Assembly: GCF_020166515.1 (NCBI RefSeq)
Contig: NZ_JAINZT010000007.1
Coordinates: 1-64,000, forward strand
Length of the DNA: 64,000 bases
Direction of reading: 5' to 3'
Origin: Robertkochia flava
Lineage (GTDB): Bacteria; Bacteroidota; Bacteroidia; Flavobacteriales; Flavobacteriaceae
Part shown: positions 36,026 through 45,098 of the stretch, piece by piece
Layout: each line of letters starts with the position of its first letter
Numbering within the stretch: the first letter of the stretch is position 1
Program-made: the position numbers and the translations under genes
The notes under the pieces: generated by a model
The model's database searches: none
What the model saw: the letters and a program-made list of their open reading frames with translations, nothing else
Told to the model about the DNA's origin: nothing

Positions 36026-37168
36026 ATGAAAGATGTATTCAGAAAAGGATTTGTATTTGATTCTTACAGCGCTCCGGAGGTTTCTACCTTCGAAAAGCTC
36101 TTTGAGATTTTTAAGGAGCTTATCACCCATACTTCGGGTGATTTCGATGAAGCTATATCGTGGCTGAGGGAACTGGACAAGGAGTATGAGCTTACCACAG
36201 AAGATTATTCCATTGATGATTTTATAGAGGACCTCAAGAAAAAAGGGTATATCAGGGAAGAGATCGACCCGGAAGCCGGTGAAGGAGAAGGCAATGGAGA
36301 TCCAAACTATGCCATAACCGCAAAGACAGAACAGCTGATCAGGAAGCATGCCTTAGACCAGATCTTCGGGAAATTAAAGCGCAGCGGTTCCGGTAACCAC
36401 CGTACCTCATTTGTAGGTCGGGGGGATGAGCATACCGGGGATTTCAGGGAATACCGCTTTGGAGATCCCCTGGAGCGTATTTCCATGACAGAGAGTATGC
36501 GAAATGCCCAGATCAATCACGGAATAGGGGCCTTCACTCTTAATGAAGATGATCTTGTGGTGGAGGAAACCCATCTCAAAGCGCAAATGAGTACGGTACT
36601 GATGATTGATATCAGTCATAGCATGATCCTTTATGGGGAGGACAGAATAACCCCGGCAAAAAAGGTAGCTATGGCCCTGGCCGAACTTATTACCACCCGT
36701 TACCCTAAAGACACGCTGGACATTCTGGTCTTCGGGAATGATGCCTGGCCTATAGCAATAAAAGATCTTCCCTATCTGAAGGTAGGGCCTTACCATACCA
36801 ATACGGTGGCAGGTTTGCAGCTGGCTATGGATATGCTGAGGAGAAAAAAGAATACCAATAAGCAGATCTTTATGATCACCGATGGAAAGCCCAGCTGCCT
36901 TCGCGAGCCTAATGGTGAATACTATATGAACAGCATGGGCCTGGACCCCTATATAGTTGATAAGTGCTACCAAATGGCGCGGCAGGCGCGAAAACTCCAT
37001 ATCCCGATCACTACCTTTATGATCGCACAGGACCCTTACCTCATGCAGTTTGTGCGTCATTTTACCGAAGCCAATCGCGGTAAGGCCTTCTTTACAGGCC
37101 TGCAGGGATTGGGAGAAATGATTTTTGAAGACTACGAAAACAATCGAAAACGAAGGATCAGAGGATAA
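36026..37168 (+). CDS. VWA-domain protein paired with an AAA ATPase
   Basis: A 380-residue cytoplasmic protein. Residues 1-185 are an uncharacterised helical part with an acidic GEGEGNGD linker and a DUF58-like RGDEHTGDFREYRFGDP; residues 187-365 are a von Willebrand A domain with an intact MIDAS: D195-I-S-H-S199, Thr in YHTNT (258/260), and D286 in ITDGKPS. A MoxR/CoxE- or Mg-chelatase-D-like partner role is inferred from the AAA gene that follows. A TATTTTTA sequence at 36011 may be the -7 element. Confidence 0.87.
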   Translation: MKDVFRKGFVFDSYSAPEVSTFEKLFEIFKELITHTSGDFDEAISWLRELDKEYELTTEDYSIDDFIEDLKKKGYIREEIDPEAGEGEGNGDPNYAITAKTEQLIRKHALDQIFGKLKRSGSGNHRTSFVGRGDEHTGDFREYRFGDPLERISMTESMRNAQINHGIGAFTLNEDDLVVEETHLKAQMSTVLMIDISHSMILYGEDRITPAKKVAMALAELITTRYPKDTLDILVFGNDAWPIAIKDLPYLKVGPYHTNTVAGLQLAMDMLRRKKNTNKQIFMITDGKPSCLREPNGEYYMNSMGLDPYIVDKCYQMARQARKLHIPITTFMIAQDPYLMQFVRHFTEANRGKAFFTGLQGLGEMIFEDYENNRKRRIRG

Positions 37169-37187
37169 CCTTAAAGCAACATTGTTT

Positions 37188-38651
37188 ATGAATATTGAAA
37201 AGATAAAGACCCTTGGTGAATTAAAAGCATCCGGGTACCGTTCCCGAACGGTGAAGGAAGAACTCAGGGAAAACCTGATAGCATGTATAAAAGAGGGCAA
37301 GGCCCCTTTTGAAGGCATACATGGCTACGAGCATACCGTTTTACCGGAACTCGAAAGGGCTATTCTTTCCCGCCATAACATCAATTTACTGGGACTAAGG
37401 GGCCAGGCAAAAACGCGGTTGGCCCGGCTCATGGTTGGTTTACTGGATGAGTGGATGCCGGTAGTGGAGGGGTCTGAAATTAACGACGACCCCCTGAATC
37501 CCATCTCCAGGTATGCCAGAACGCTGATAGCCGAGAAGGGTGACCAGACTCCTGTAAACTGGATTCACAGGAATGAGCGTTTTTATGAAAAACTGGCCAC
37601 CCCGGATGTTACTGTGGCCGACCTGATCGGGGATGTGGATCCGATCAAGGCTGCCAATCTCAGGTTGTCGTACGCAGACGACAGGGTGATCCATTTCGGG
37701 ATGATCCCAAGAGCCAACAGAAGCATTTTTGTGATCAACGAATTGCCCGATCTTCAGGCACGGATCCAGGTGGCGTTATTCAATATTTTGCAGGAAGGAG
37801 ATATCCAGATCCGGGGATTTAAATTGCGGTTGCTCCTGGATATCCAGTTTGTGTTTACCGCCAACCCTGAGGATTATACCAACCGTGGAAGTATCGTGAC
37901 CCCGTTAAAAGACCGGATCGGGTCGCAGATCCTGACGCATTACCCGGAGACTGTTGCCATTGCCAAAACCATTACCCAACAGGAGGCCAGGCTGGATGAG
38001 AACCAAAAGGAACGCATACATGTTCCTGAACTTGCAACCCTGCTTATCGAACAAATTGCATTCGAAGCCCGTGAAAGCGAATTTATAGACCATAAAAGCG
38101 GGGTTAGTGCCCGTATGAGCATTACCGTGTTTGAGAACCTGATGAGCACAGCCGAAAGGCGTATGTTGTTAAATAATGAGGAGAAGGGAACGATCCGCCT
38201 CAGCGATTTTATGGGTGTAATCCCTGCCATTACCGGTAAGGTTGAGCTGGTATATGAAGGCGAACAGGAAGGTGCCGAATATGTGGCCAACGCGCTTATC
38301 ATGAGCTCTGTAAAAAGTCTGTTCCCGGATTATTTTCCCAAGATAGAAAAGCTTGAAAAGCCTGGAGAGGAAAGCCCTTACGATGAGGTGATGCAATGGT
38401 TCTTTGAGGGCAGTGGTTTTGAACTGGAAGACGACCTGGCAGATGCGGAATACAAGGTGCAACTCGATACGATACGGCCGCTGGAAAGGCTGCTCACAAA
38501 ATACCAGCCTGAACTTCCGGAAAAGGACCGTCACTTTATGAAGGAATTCCTTCTGTGGGGCCTGGCAGGCCATAAAAAACTGTCCAGAAATCGTTTTGTT
38601 TCCGGATTACAGTTCAAGGATGTCTACGGCAATTACATCAGCAGACTTTAA
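37188..38651 (+). CDS. Magnesium-chelatase-like AAA ATPase
   Basis: A 487-residue AAA+ protein. Walker A GLRGQAKT (69-76), Walker B FVINE with Asn184 where Asp is normal and Glu185 kept, sensor-1 Asn226 in FTANPED, and PLKDRIGSQI with a candidate Arg finger R243. The C-terminal 120 residues are helical, WFFEGSGFELEDD included. Start MNIEKIKTLG at 37188; the longer frame would overlap the VWA gene. With the VWA protein it forms an I/D-subunit-like pair; the client is unknown, and no porphyrin genes are near. Confidence 0.87.
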   Translation: MNIEKIKTLGELKASGYRSRTVKEELRENLIACIKEGKAPFEGIHGYEHTVLPELERAILSRHNINLLGLRGQAKTRLARLMVGLLDEWMPVVEGSEINDDPLNPISRYARTLIAEKGDQTPVNWIHRNERFYEKLATPDVTVADLIGDVDPIKAANLRLSYADDRVIHFGMIPRANRSIFVINELPDLQARIQVALFNILQEGDIQIRGFKLRLLLDIQFVFTANPEDYTNRGSIVTPLKDRIGSQILTHYPETVAIAKTITQQEARLDENQKERIHVPELATLLIEQIAFEARESEFIDHKSGVSARMSITVFENLMSTAERRMLLNNEEKGTIRLSDFMGVIPAITGKVELVYEGEQEGAEYVANALIMSSVKSLFPDYFPKIEKLEKPGEESPYDEVMQWFFEGSGFELEDDLADAEYKVQLDTIRPLERLLTKYQPELPEKDRHFMKEFLLWGLAGHKKLSRNRFVSGLQFKDVYGNYISRL

Positions 38652-38695
38652 TTAAAAGAAGGTTCGGGGGGATGGACCCTCTGAATCTTTCCTGC

Positions 38696-38857
38696 TTATA
38701 TCGCAGGCATTCCCATGCTGATCGAACTTAGCGCCTGATAGCAAAGTTCACCTATGGTATAAGCGAGATATACGCTTAATACGACCATGAGTATGGCAAA
38801 GAATGATTGAATTAAAATGCCGGCCTCCTCTTTTCGGTTTTGTTCTGCAGTTTTCAT
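38696..38857 (-). CDS. 53-residue single-helix membrane protein
   Basis: A short reading frame, ATG at 38857 to TAA at 38696, coding for MKTAEQNRKEE, then one strong hydrophobic helix (about residues 13-37, ILIQSFFAILMVVLSVYLAY), and a short tail ending SMGMPAI. It fills what would otherwise be a 300-base gap, and the charged N-terminus plus helix is protein-like. No family known. It converges with the AAA gene; a role with the VWA-AAA pair is only a guess. Confidence 0.6.
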   Translation of the reverse strand: MKTAEQNRKEEAGILIQSFFAILMVVLSVYLAYTIGELCYQALSSISMGMPAI

Positions 38858-38951
38858 ATTGGTTGGTTTAAGTGTTAATTGAGCGTTCAGCAGATTTTAG
38901 TTCAGGTTGGTATGATAGGGTTTGTGAACGGGGAGCCAAGGGTGCAGTACC

Positions 38952-39548
38952 TTAATATTCAACTACCTTATCCACAAAAAATATTTTTGAGTTTTCACCA
39001 TTTTTCAATTTGTATTGTATTTGCCGGGTCGAACCGTCGCTAAGAATAAACCGCCTTACCAGGGAGGTTTCCACCACTGCAAATTCGTCTCCGCCCACAT
39101 AGCCTTGCACCAGGTCGGGATCATCTTCCATGGGAGGCAGGTAAACCGGGGTCAGAGATTTTCCATTAAGTACAGAATAGGCGAAGGCATTACCTTTTTT
39201 AGCCTCGTCTGCAGTTTGGGTATACACCACAAGTTCCGGCCATCCATCGCTGTCCAGGTCTTCCGCTTCAGCCTTTACCACAACCCCTTTCGCCTGGGTT
39301 TTTAAAGGAGAATTATCGATCTCCAAACCGGAGGGAGTCACTACAAGAACATTCCCGTTTTGCGTTACTGTAAATTCTGTCCCGTTCATCGAGTAGGTTT
39401 CTGAAAAGGAAGTGATTTCAGGTGCAGTAGTTACCTCCTTTTCATCCCCGGTTTCAGGAACAGGACTTTCTTTGCTTTCCGGGTCTGTCTTACAGGCCAT
39501 TACAAAAAGCAAGCTGATCCATACTACTTTGTGAGATTTTAACTGCAT
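38952..39548 (-). CDS. PliI-like lipoprotein (lysozyme-inhibitor fold)
   Basis: A 198-residue lipoprotein (lipobox VMAC, Cys19) with a Glu/Pro/Thr-rich linker (20-45). The C-terminal part strongly recalls the PliI family, periplasmic inhibitors of invertebrate-type lysozyme: AEAEDLDSDGWPELVVY, LNGKSLTPVYLPPMEDDP, GGDEFAVVETSLVRRF, RQIQYKL and the closing VDKVVEY. DLDSDG could bind calcium. Whether it inhibits a lysozyme or a self-made hydrolase is unproven. Monocistronic. Confidence 0.75.
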   Translation of the reverse strand: MQLKSHKVVWISLLFVMACKTDPESKESPVPETGDEKEVTTAPEITSFSETYSMNGTEFTVTQNGNVLVVTPSGLEIDNSPLKTQAKGVVVKAEAEDLDSDGWPELVVYTQTADEAKKGNAFAYSVLNGKSLTPVYLPPMEDDPDLVQGYVGGDEFAVVETSLVRRFILSDGSTRQIQYKLKNGENSKIFFVDKVVEY

Positions 39549-39691
39549 ATACTTCTTCAGTAGTGATTTACAGCATTAAGTTAAGAAAAAATTAACAAAT
39601 TTCACAGGTGTTTCCAGTGATCTGTCTAAAGATTGTAATGAACTTCCCATAAGATGGAAAGAATAAGTATATTTAAGTAAAACATTTGTTC

Positions 39692-40177
39692 ATGGCTGAA
39701 TTTTTCAGAGCCCGTGTTAATAGCACGTACGAATTCGATCTTTCCGAAACATCGCTTTCTGATATGGACCAGATCCGCACGGGTCCTGATGCCTACCATA
39801 TTTTAAAGGATAACCGGTCAGTACATATCACCGTAGAATCGTCTGATTTTTTTAATGCCCGGTATACGATCCGGATTGAAGGTGAAACCTTTGAGGTGGA
39901 TCTGGATACGCCTCTGGACCTGTTTATTGAAAAAATGGGATTTGCCGTGGCCGGGGACAATGCCGTCGACAAAGTAGCGGCACCCATGCCAGGCTTGCTG
40001 CTTAGCATTTATGTCACTGAGGGACAGGAGGTGGAAAAAGACACCCCTTTACTTGTCCTCGAGGCGATGAAGATGGAAAATGTGATCCTTTCCCCCAGGA
40101 AAGGAATTATTGATTCTATAATGGTCTCTCAGGGTACTTCAGTAGAAAAGGGAACAGTACTAATATCATTCCGCTAA
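39692..40177 (+). CDS. Biotin carboxyl carrier protein of an acyl-CoA carboxylase
   Basis: A 161-residue BCCP. The C-terminal biotinyl domain (about 90-161) has APMPGLLLSIYVTEGQ and the biotinylation motif EAMKMENV; the N-terminal half is a beta-rich BT-like domain. The ATG at 39692 is used rather than the TTG two codons before it. First gene of the three-gene carboxylase operon; one base separates it from the biotin carboxylase gene. Confidence 0.92.
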   Translation: MAEFFRARVNSTYEFDLSETSLSDMDQIRTGPDAYHILKDNRSVHITVESSDFFNARYTIRIEGETFEVDLDTPLDLFIEKMGFAVAGDNAVDKVAAPMPGLLLSIYVTEGQEVEKDTPLLVLEAMKMENVILSPRKGIIDSIMVSQGTSVEKGTVLISFR

Positions 40178-40178
40178 C

Positions 40179-41621
40179 ATGAAAAAATTATTGATTGCCA
40201 ACCGCGGCGAGATCGCGGTCAGGATCATTCACAGTGCCCATAAAATGGGAATAGCTACCGTAGCTGTGTACTCTGATGTCGACAGGGATGCGCCTCATGT
40301 GCAGCTTGCCGGAGAAGCATGGAATATTGGTGGTCCGGATTCGGCCTCGTCCTATCTGGATATGGATAAGATCATTGCTGTCGCTAAAAGTTCGGGAGCA
40401 GATGCCATCCATCCCGGATATGGATTTTTAAGTGAGAATGCGGCGTTCGCAGAACGCGTAACTTCGGAAGGGATCATTTTTGTCGGGCCTTCTCCGGAAT
40501 CGATTCGGGTAATGGGGAGTAAGCTGGAGGCGAAGGCTACCGTGTCTGCCTATGATATTCCCATGGTTCCCGGCACTGAAGCGGCCATAACTGATGCCGA
40601 AGCGGCCATGGAAATTGCCCGTAAAATCGGTTTCCCCATTCTTATCAAGGCTTCTGCCGGGGGTGGTGGTAAAGGCATGCGCATCGTAGAGAAGGAGGGT
40701 GACCTGGCATCCCAAATGGAAAGAGCCATTAGCGAAGCAAAGGCGGCATTTGGGGACGGAGCCGTTTTTATAGAAAAATACGTAAGCTCGCCCCGCCATA
40801 TCGAGGTACAGGTGTTGGCAGATACACATGGAAATACCGTGCATTTATTTGAACGGGAGTGCAGTATTCAAAGGCGTCACCAAAAGGTGGTCGAAGAAGC
40901 ACCATCCAGCGTGCTCACGCCGGAGCTCAGAGAGAAAATGGGACAGGCGGCTATTCATGTGGCCAGGTCCTGTAATTATGTGGGAGCAGGTACGGTGGAA
41001 TTTCTTCTGGATGCTTCCCATAATTTCTATTTTCTCGAAATGAATACCCGATTGCAGGTGGAACACCCGGTTACAGAGCTGGTTACGGGTAAAGACCTGG
41101 TAAGGTTACAAATTGAGATTGCGATGGGTCAGGAACTGCCTTTTAAACAGGAGGACCTGGCCCTGAAAGGTCATGCCATCGAGCTTCGGGTATATGCCGA
41201 GGATCCGCTGAATAACTTCTTACCAAGTACGGGAACCCTGGAGACCTATCAATTGCCCAGCGGACCGGGCATCAGGGTTGATAACGGGTTTAAGGAAAAG
41301 ATGAAAGTTCCCATATATTACGATCCCATGTTATCCAAACTGATCTGTTACGCAAACGACCGTACCGAAGCCATCCAGCTCATGCTAAAGGCCATTGAGA
41401 ATTACCGGGTGGAAGGCGTGGAGACTACGCTTTCTTTCGGAAGTTTTGTCATGCAGCATCCCGCATTTAAAAGCGGGGAATTTGACACGCATTTCGTAAA
41501 ACAGTATTACGATCCTGAGGTTATAGCCCGAACCCGGGAATACAAGGCTCATCTAGCGGCATTGGTGGCCTTTAGTGAATACCTGAAAGATCGTAAGATC
41601 TTGAGATTACCAAACGCATAG
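40179..41621 (+). CDS. accC: Biotin carboxylase subunit
   Basis: A 480-residue ATP-grasp enzyme that carboxylates biotin on the carrier protein. Start MKKLLIANRGEIAVRII, ATP-binding loop ASAGGGGKGMR, RECSIQRRHQKVVEEAPS, and EMNTRLQVEHPVTE are all present, and the length is normal. Second gene in the operon, between the carrier and the carboxyltransferase, which points to a propionyl- or methylcrotonyl-CoA-type carboxylase rather than the classic AccABCD acetyl-CoA enzyme. Confidence 0.95.
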   Translation: MKKLLIANRGEIAVRIIHSAHKMGIATVAVYSDVDRDAPHVQLAGEAWNIGGPDSASSYLDMDKIIAVAKSSGADAIHPGYGFLSENAAFAERVTSEGIIFVGPSPESIRVMGSKLEAKATVSAYDIPMVPGTEAAITDAEAAMEIARKIGFPILIKASAGGGGKGMRIVEKEGDLASQMERAISEAKAAFGDGAVFIEKYVSSPRHIEVQVLADTHGNTVHLFERECSIQRRHQKVVEEAPSSVLTPELREKMGQAAIHVARSCNYVGAGTVEFLLDASHNFYFLEMNTRLQVEHPVTELVTGKDLVRLQIEIAMGQELPFKQEDLALKGHAIELRVYAEDPLNNFLPSTGTLETYQLPSGPGIRVDNGFKEKMKVPIYYDPMLSKLICYANDRTEAIQLMLKAIENYRVEGVETTLSFGSFVMQHPAFKSGEFDTHFVKQYYDPEVIARTREYKAHLAALVAFSEYLKDRKILRLPNA

Positions 41622-41624
41622 GCT

Positions 41625-43166
41625 ATGAAAGAAAAGATAGAAGCACTTAGAAATAAACTGGAAGCGGCCCGAAAGGGAGGAGGAGAAGCCCGGATCTCAC
41701 GTCAGCACGAGAAAAAGAAGCTCACCGCAAGGGAGCGTATCGATTATCTTTTGGATGAGGGGTCCTTTGAAGAGATGGGAGCGCTGGTAACCCACAGGGC
41801 TACCGATTTCGGGATGGAGAAACAACAGTACTACGGAGACGGGGTCATTACCGGATATGGAACAATTGAAGGCCGGATGGTATATATTTTTGCTCAGGAT
41901 TTCACGGTGTTCGGCGGAGCGCTCTCGGAAACCCATGCAGAAAAGATCTGTAAAGTTATGGATATGGCCATGAGAACCGGTACCCCTATGATCGGATTAA
42001 ACGATTCGGGAGGTGCCCGCATTCAGGAAGGGGTAAATTCTTTGGGAGGCTATGCAGATATATTTCATCGCAACGTCAGGTCTTCAGGCGTTATTCCACA
42101 GATCTCAGCCATTATGGGGCCTTGTGCCGGGGGCGCCGTATATTCTCCTGCCATGACCGACTTCACCCTGATGGTGGAGAACTCCAGTTATATGTTTGTA
42201 ACCGGACCTAACGTGGTAAAGACAGTGACCAACGAAAATGTAACGGCCGAAGAGCTGGGTGGCGCTGCTACACATGCGTCGAAATCGGGTGTGGCGCATT
42301 TTACGGCTATGAATGATGTGACCTGCCTGGATAAGTTAAAAAAGCTCTTGTCCTACCTGCCTCAGAACAACAGGGAAAAACCGGAAAAGATCCCCTATGT
42401 ATCGGGTGAAGAGTACCGGGATATGCTAACTTCCCTTATACCGGATCATCCAAACCAGCCTTATGATATGCATAAGGTGATCGAAGAAATCATCGATACC
42501 GATACCTTCTTTGAGGTTCATGAGGAATACGCCGAAAATATTATTGTGGGCTTTGCCCGACTTGGGGGTCGCAGTATTGGTATAGTTGCCAACCAGCCCA
42601 TGCACCTTGCGGGAGTACTGGACGTGAACAGCTCGGTTAAAGCAGCTCGTTTCACAAGATTTTGCGATTGTTTTAATATCCCGCTGCTGGTGTTGGTGGA
42701 TGTCCCTGGATTTCTTCCCGGTACCGACCAGGAATGGAACGGGATCATTGTAAATGGAGCAAAGTTACTTTACGCACTTAGCGAGGCCACCGTACCCAAG
42801 GTAACCGTAATCACCCGAAAAGCCTATGGGGGAGCATATGATGTGATGAACTCCAAGCATATCGGGGCCGATCTTAACTTTGCCTGGCCTTCTGCCGAGA
42901 TCGCCGTAATGGGCGCCAAGGGAGCCAGTGAGATCATTTTCAAGAAGGAGATCCGGGCGGCCGAAAACAGCGAGGCTAAACTTGCTGAGAAAGAGAAAGA
43001 ATACGCGGAGAAATTCGCCAACCCCTATACGGCGGCGCAAAGAGGGTTTATCGATGAGGTTATTGAACCCCGGGAAACCCGGCGAAAACTGCTGAAAGGA
43101 TTTAGTATGCTCGAGTGTAAAAAAGCTGAGCTTCCCCAACGCAAGCATGGCAATATCCCATTATAA
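41625..43166 (+). CDS. pccB: Acyl-CoA carboxylase carboxyltransferase (PccB-like)
   Basis: A 513-residue crotonase-fold carboxyltransferase. Seen: [18 protein letters not shown], the oxyanion region [33 protein letters not shown], and the second-half [37 protein letters not shown]. This pattern is closest to propionyl-CoA carboxylase beta subunits, making methylmalonyl-CoA, with acetyl-CoA possible. Last gene of the operon; terminator follows. Confidence 0.93.
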   Translation: MKEKIEALRNKLEAARKGGGEARISRQHEKKKLTARERIDYLLDEGSFEEMGALVTHRATDFGMEKQQYYGDGVITGYGTIEGRMVYIFAQDFTVFGGALSETHAEKICKVMDMAMRTGTPMIGLNDSGGARIQEGVNSLGGYADIFHRNVRSSGVIPQISAIMGPCAGGAVYSPAMTDFTLMVENSSYMFVTGPNVVKTVTNENVTAEELGGAATHASKSGVAHFTAMNDVTCLDKLKKLLSYLPQNNREKPEKIPYVSGEEYRDMLTSLIPDHPNQPYDMHKVIEEIIDTDTFFEVHEEYAENIIVGFARLGGRSIGIVANQPMHLAGVLDVNSSVKAARFTRFCDCFNIPLLVLVDVPGFLPGTDQEWNGIIVNGAKLLYALSEATVPKVTVITRKAYGGAYDVMNSKHIGADLNFAWPSAEIAVMGAKGASEIIFKKEIRAAENSEAKLAEKEKEYAEKFANPYTAAQRGFIDEVIEPRETRRKLLKGFSMLECKKAELPQRKHGNIPL

Positions 43167-43199
43167 AAAAGGTCCGGAAGCGCATCCGGACCTTTTTTT
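43165..43199. terminator. Rho-independent terminator after the carboxylase operon
   Basis: GGTCCGGA (43171-43178) and TCCGGACC (43185-43192) with A and T runs on either side. The A run starts at the pccB stop codon. Works for both the operon and the convergent SOD gene. Confidence 0.9.
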
Positions 43200-43223
43200 A
43201 TTTTCTGTTATGCAATCGTAAAA

Positions 43224-43811
43224 TTATTCGATAACGCCTCCGCAACTAACCCTGGCGCCTGCAGCACCACTGGGCTGGGAGGTAAAGTCGTCTGTACCCT
43301 GGTGTACGATCACGGCTTTACCGAGGATATCTTTTTTCTCATCCCCGCATCCGATACACCATTGGTCGGTCGCAAATTGAATAGCACCTTTCCCGGTTTC
43401 ATCTGCCGTGAAATTACCGATATCCCCCAGGTGATAACCATCAGCATCTCCCCATTGGCCATGTTTGGCAAAGGTGGGATTCCAGTGGCCTCCGGTGGAG
43501 GTAGCATCGTCTGCAGAGCAGTCTGCTTCTTCATGAAGGTGAATGGCATGTTCGCCGGGGGCAAGCCCATCAAAAACTGCGGTCATACTCACCACCCCGT
43601 TTTCTTCTGAGAAAGTCACCTCTCCCTTTACTTCACTACCGCTTTTCGATTCCATGACTACCACTACCTCCCGGGCAGTTTCGGTCATGGGTTCGGTTTT
43701 CATCTCTTCAGTCTGGACCGCATCCTCCGTGGTCTCTTTTTTTTCATTCCCTTTACATCCTATAGCCAGGGTTAATACCCCTAAGGATAGTATTCCTATA
43801 TACTTTTTCAT
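43224..43811 (-). CDS. sodC: Cu/Zn superoxide dismutase lipoprotein
   Basis: A 195-residue protein. Start MKKYIGILS at 43811 gives a signal with lipobox AIGC (Cys22), then a Thr/Glu-rich linker. Metal ligands can be followed: HAIHLHEEADC, GGHWNP, KHGQWGDADGYHLGDIGN, and VIVHQGTDDF, with the Cys pair to the terminal SCGGV. It removes superoxide in the periplasm or on the outer membrane. An extra WCIGCG motif in the middle is unusual and may bind metal or form a further disulphide. Confidence 0.92.
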   Translation of the reverse strand: MKKYIGILSLGVLTLAIGCKGNEKKETTEDAVQTEEMKTEPMTETAREVVVVMESKSGSEVKGEVTFSEENGVVSMTAVFDGLAPGEHAIHLHEEADCSADDATSTGGHWNPTFAKHGQWGDADGYHLGDIGNFTADETGKGAIQFATDQWCIGCGDEKKDILGKAVIVHQGTDDFTSQPSGAAGARVSCGGVIE

Positions 43812-43880
43812 GTTTGTCATACAAATGTTGGTTTTTTGTGTTAAACCCGAAGATACTAAGTAATACCGTTTTTCACAACA

Positions 43881-45098
43881 TTATGACTCCCTGATACGGG
43901 TTTCTATATGATTTGGGGTTTCCAGCGATTTATGAACCGGACACTTATTTGCTATGACCAAAATTCGTTTCATCTGTTCAGGGTCCAGGTCACCTTCGAT
44001 CTGAATTTCCCTCTGAAAATGATCGATCCTCGCATTCGGGTCTGTACATACTTCGCAGTCCTCCCCATGTTTTCTGCTGTGAGACACAAAGACATTAATG
44101 CGTTCTACCTTCCAGTCTTTGCGATCCAGATACATTCGCAGGGTCATTGCCGTACAGCTGGCCAGGGCTGCCGCCAGGAGGTCGTATGGGGTGGGCCCCA
44201 GGTTGGCACCGCCGTACGCCTCAGGTTCATCTGCAAGCATATAGGTGTCGCCTGCGAACATTTGCGTCGTGAATTTATCGTCAGGGTCCAGGCTTGCCGC
44301 CACCTGGTGGTCGGTTTGTTTTACGGGGATTTCAGGTCTGGGGATGTATCGGCTGGCCCAGCTCCCGATAAGTTTTCCGGCATAAAGCGAGTCTTTCTTA
44401 TCGCTTAGTAAATGGTCGGCCCCATCGAGGGAAACAAAGCTTTTTGAATGCCGGGCGGCTTTATACAATTCCCGGGCATTTTTGATGTTCACAATGCTAT
44501 CCTGGGGTGAGTGCATGATCAAAAGAGGGGTTCCCGGGGCTTTACTGACTCCATTTTCAGACATGTTCTCCAGGTCATCCAGAAACTGTTTTCTTATGGT
44601 GAAGTCACGTCCCCCAATATTGATAAGGGCTTTTCCCGTTTCAAGGATACTGTCTTTGCCTTCTTTTAGCAGATGAACTACATGTGAAGGATGAGATGGT
44701 GCTCCGATGGCTACCACGGCTTTTACAGAAGGGATTTTTGAGGAAGCAACCAGGACAGCGGCTCCGCCAAGAGAATGACCCACAAGCAGGGCCGGAGCGC
44801 TGAATTGCCGTTCAAGCATTTCGGCGGCGTCTTCCAGGTCGTTTATATTTGCCGAAAAGTTGGTGTTGGAAAAATCACCTTCGCTATTTCCCAGGCCTGT
44901 AAAATCAAACCGCAATACGGCAAACCCCTCAGAAGTTAAACCACGACTGATGTTTTTTACCGCAGGGAAATTTTTGCTGCACGTAAAGCAATGGGCAAAA
45001 ATAGCCCAGGCATGGGGTTTTTGGTCAGGTGGCAGATCAATCCTTCCGGAGAGTTCAATACCGTCCCTGTTTTTAAAGGTCAAGGCTTCTGTTCTCAT
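43881..45098 (-). CDS. Alpha/beta hydrolase-OsmC fusion protein
   Basis: A 405-residue two-domain protein. Residues 1-250: alpha/beta hydrolase with nucleophile S109 in GHSLGGAA, D200 in HSPQDSI, H229 in DGADHLL. Residues 270-402: OsmC/Ohr peroxidase domain with C315 in LASCTAMT and C386 in NKCPVHKS, the redox pair. It is likely cytoplasmic and handles peroxides or acyl compounds; many Bacteroidetes carry this fusion. Its ATG overlaps the stop of the DUF2490 gene by 4 bases (ATGA), so the two are translationally coupled. Confidence 0.88.
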   Translation of the reverse strand: MRTEALTFKNRDGIELSGRIDLPPDQKPHAWAIFAHCFTCSKNFPAVKNISRGLTSEGFAVLRFDFTGLGNSEGDFSNTNFSANINDLEDAAEMLERQFSAPALLVGHSLGGAAVLVASSKIPSVKAVVAIGAPSHPSHVVHLLKEGKDSILETGKALINIGGRDFTIRKQFLDDLENMSENGVSKAPGTPLLIMHSPQDSIVNIKNARELYKAARHSKSFVSLDGADHLLSDKKDSLYAGKLIGSWASRYIPRPEIPVKQTDHQVAASLDPDDKFTTQMFAGDTYMLADEPEAYGGANLGPTPYDLLAAALASCTAMTLRMYLDRKDWKVERINVFVSHSRKHGEDCEVCTDPNARIDHFQREIQIEGDLDPEQMKRILVIANKCPVHKSLETPNHIETRIRES

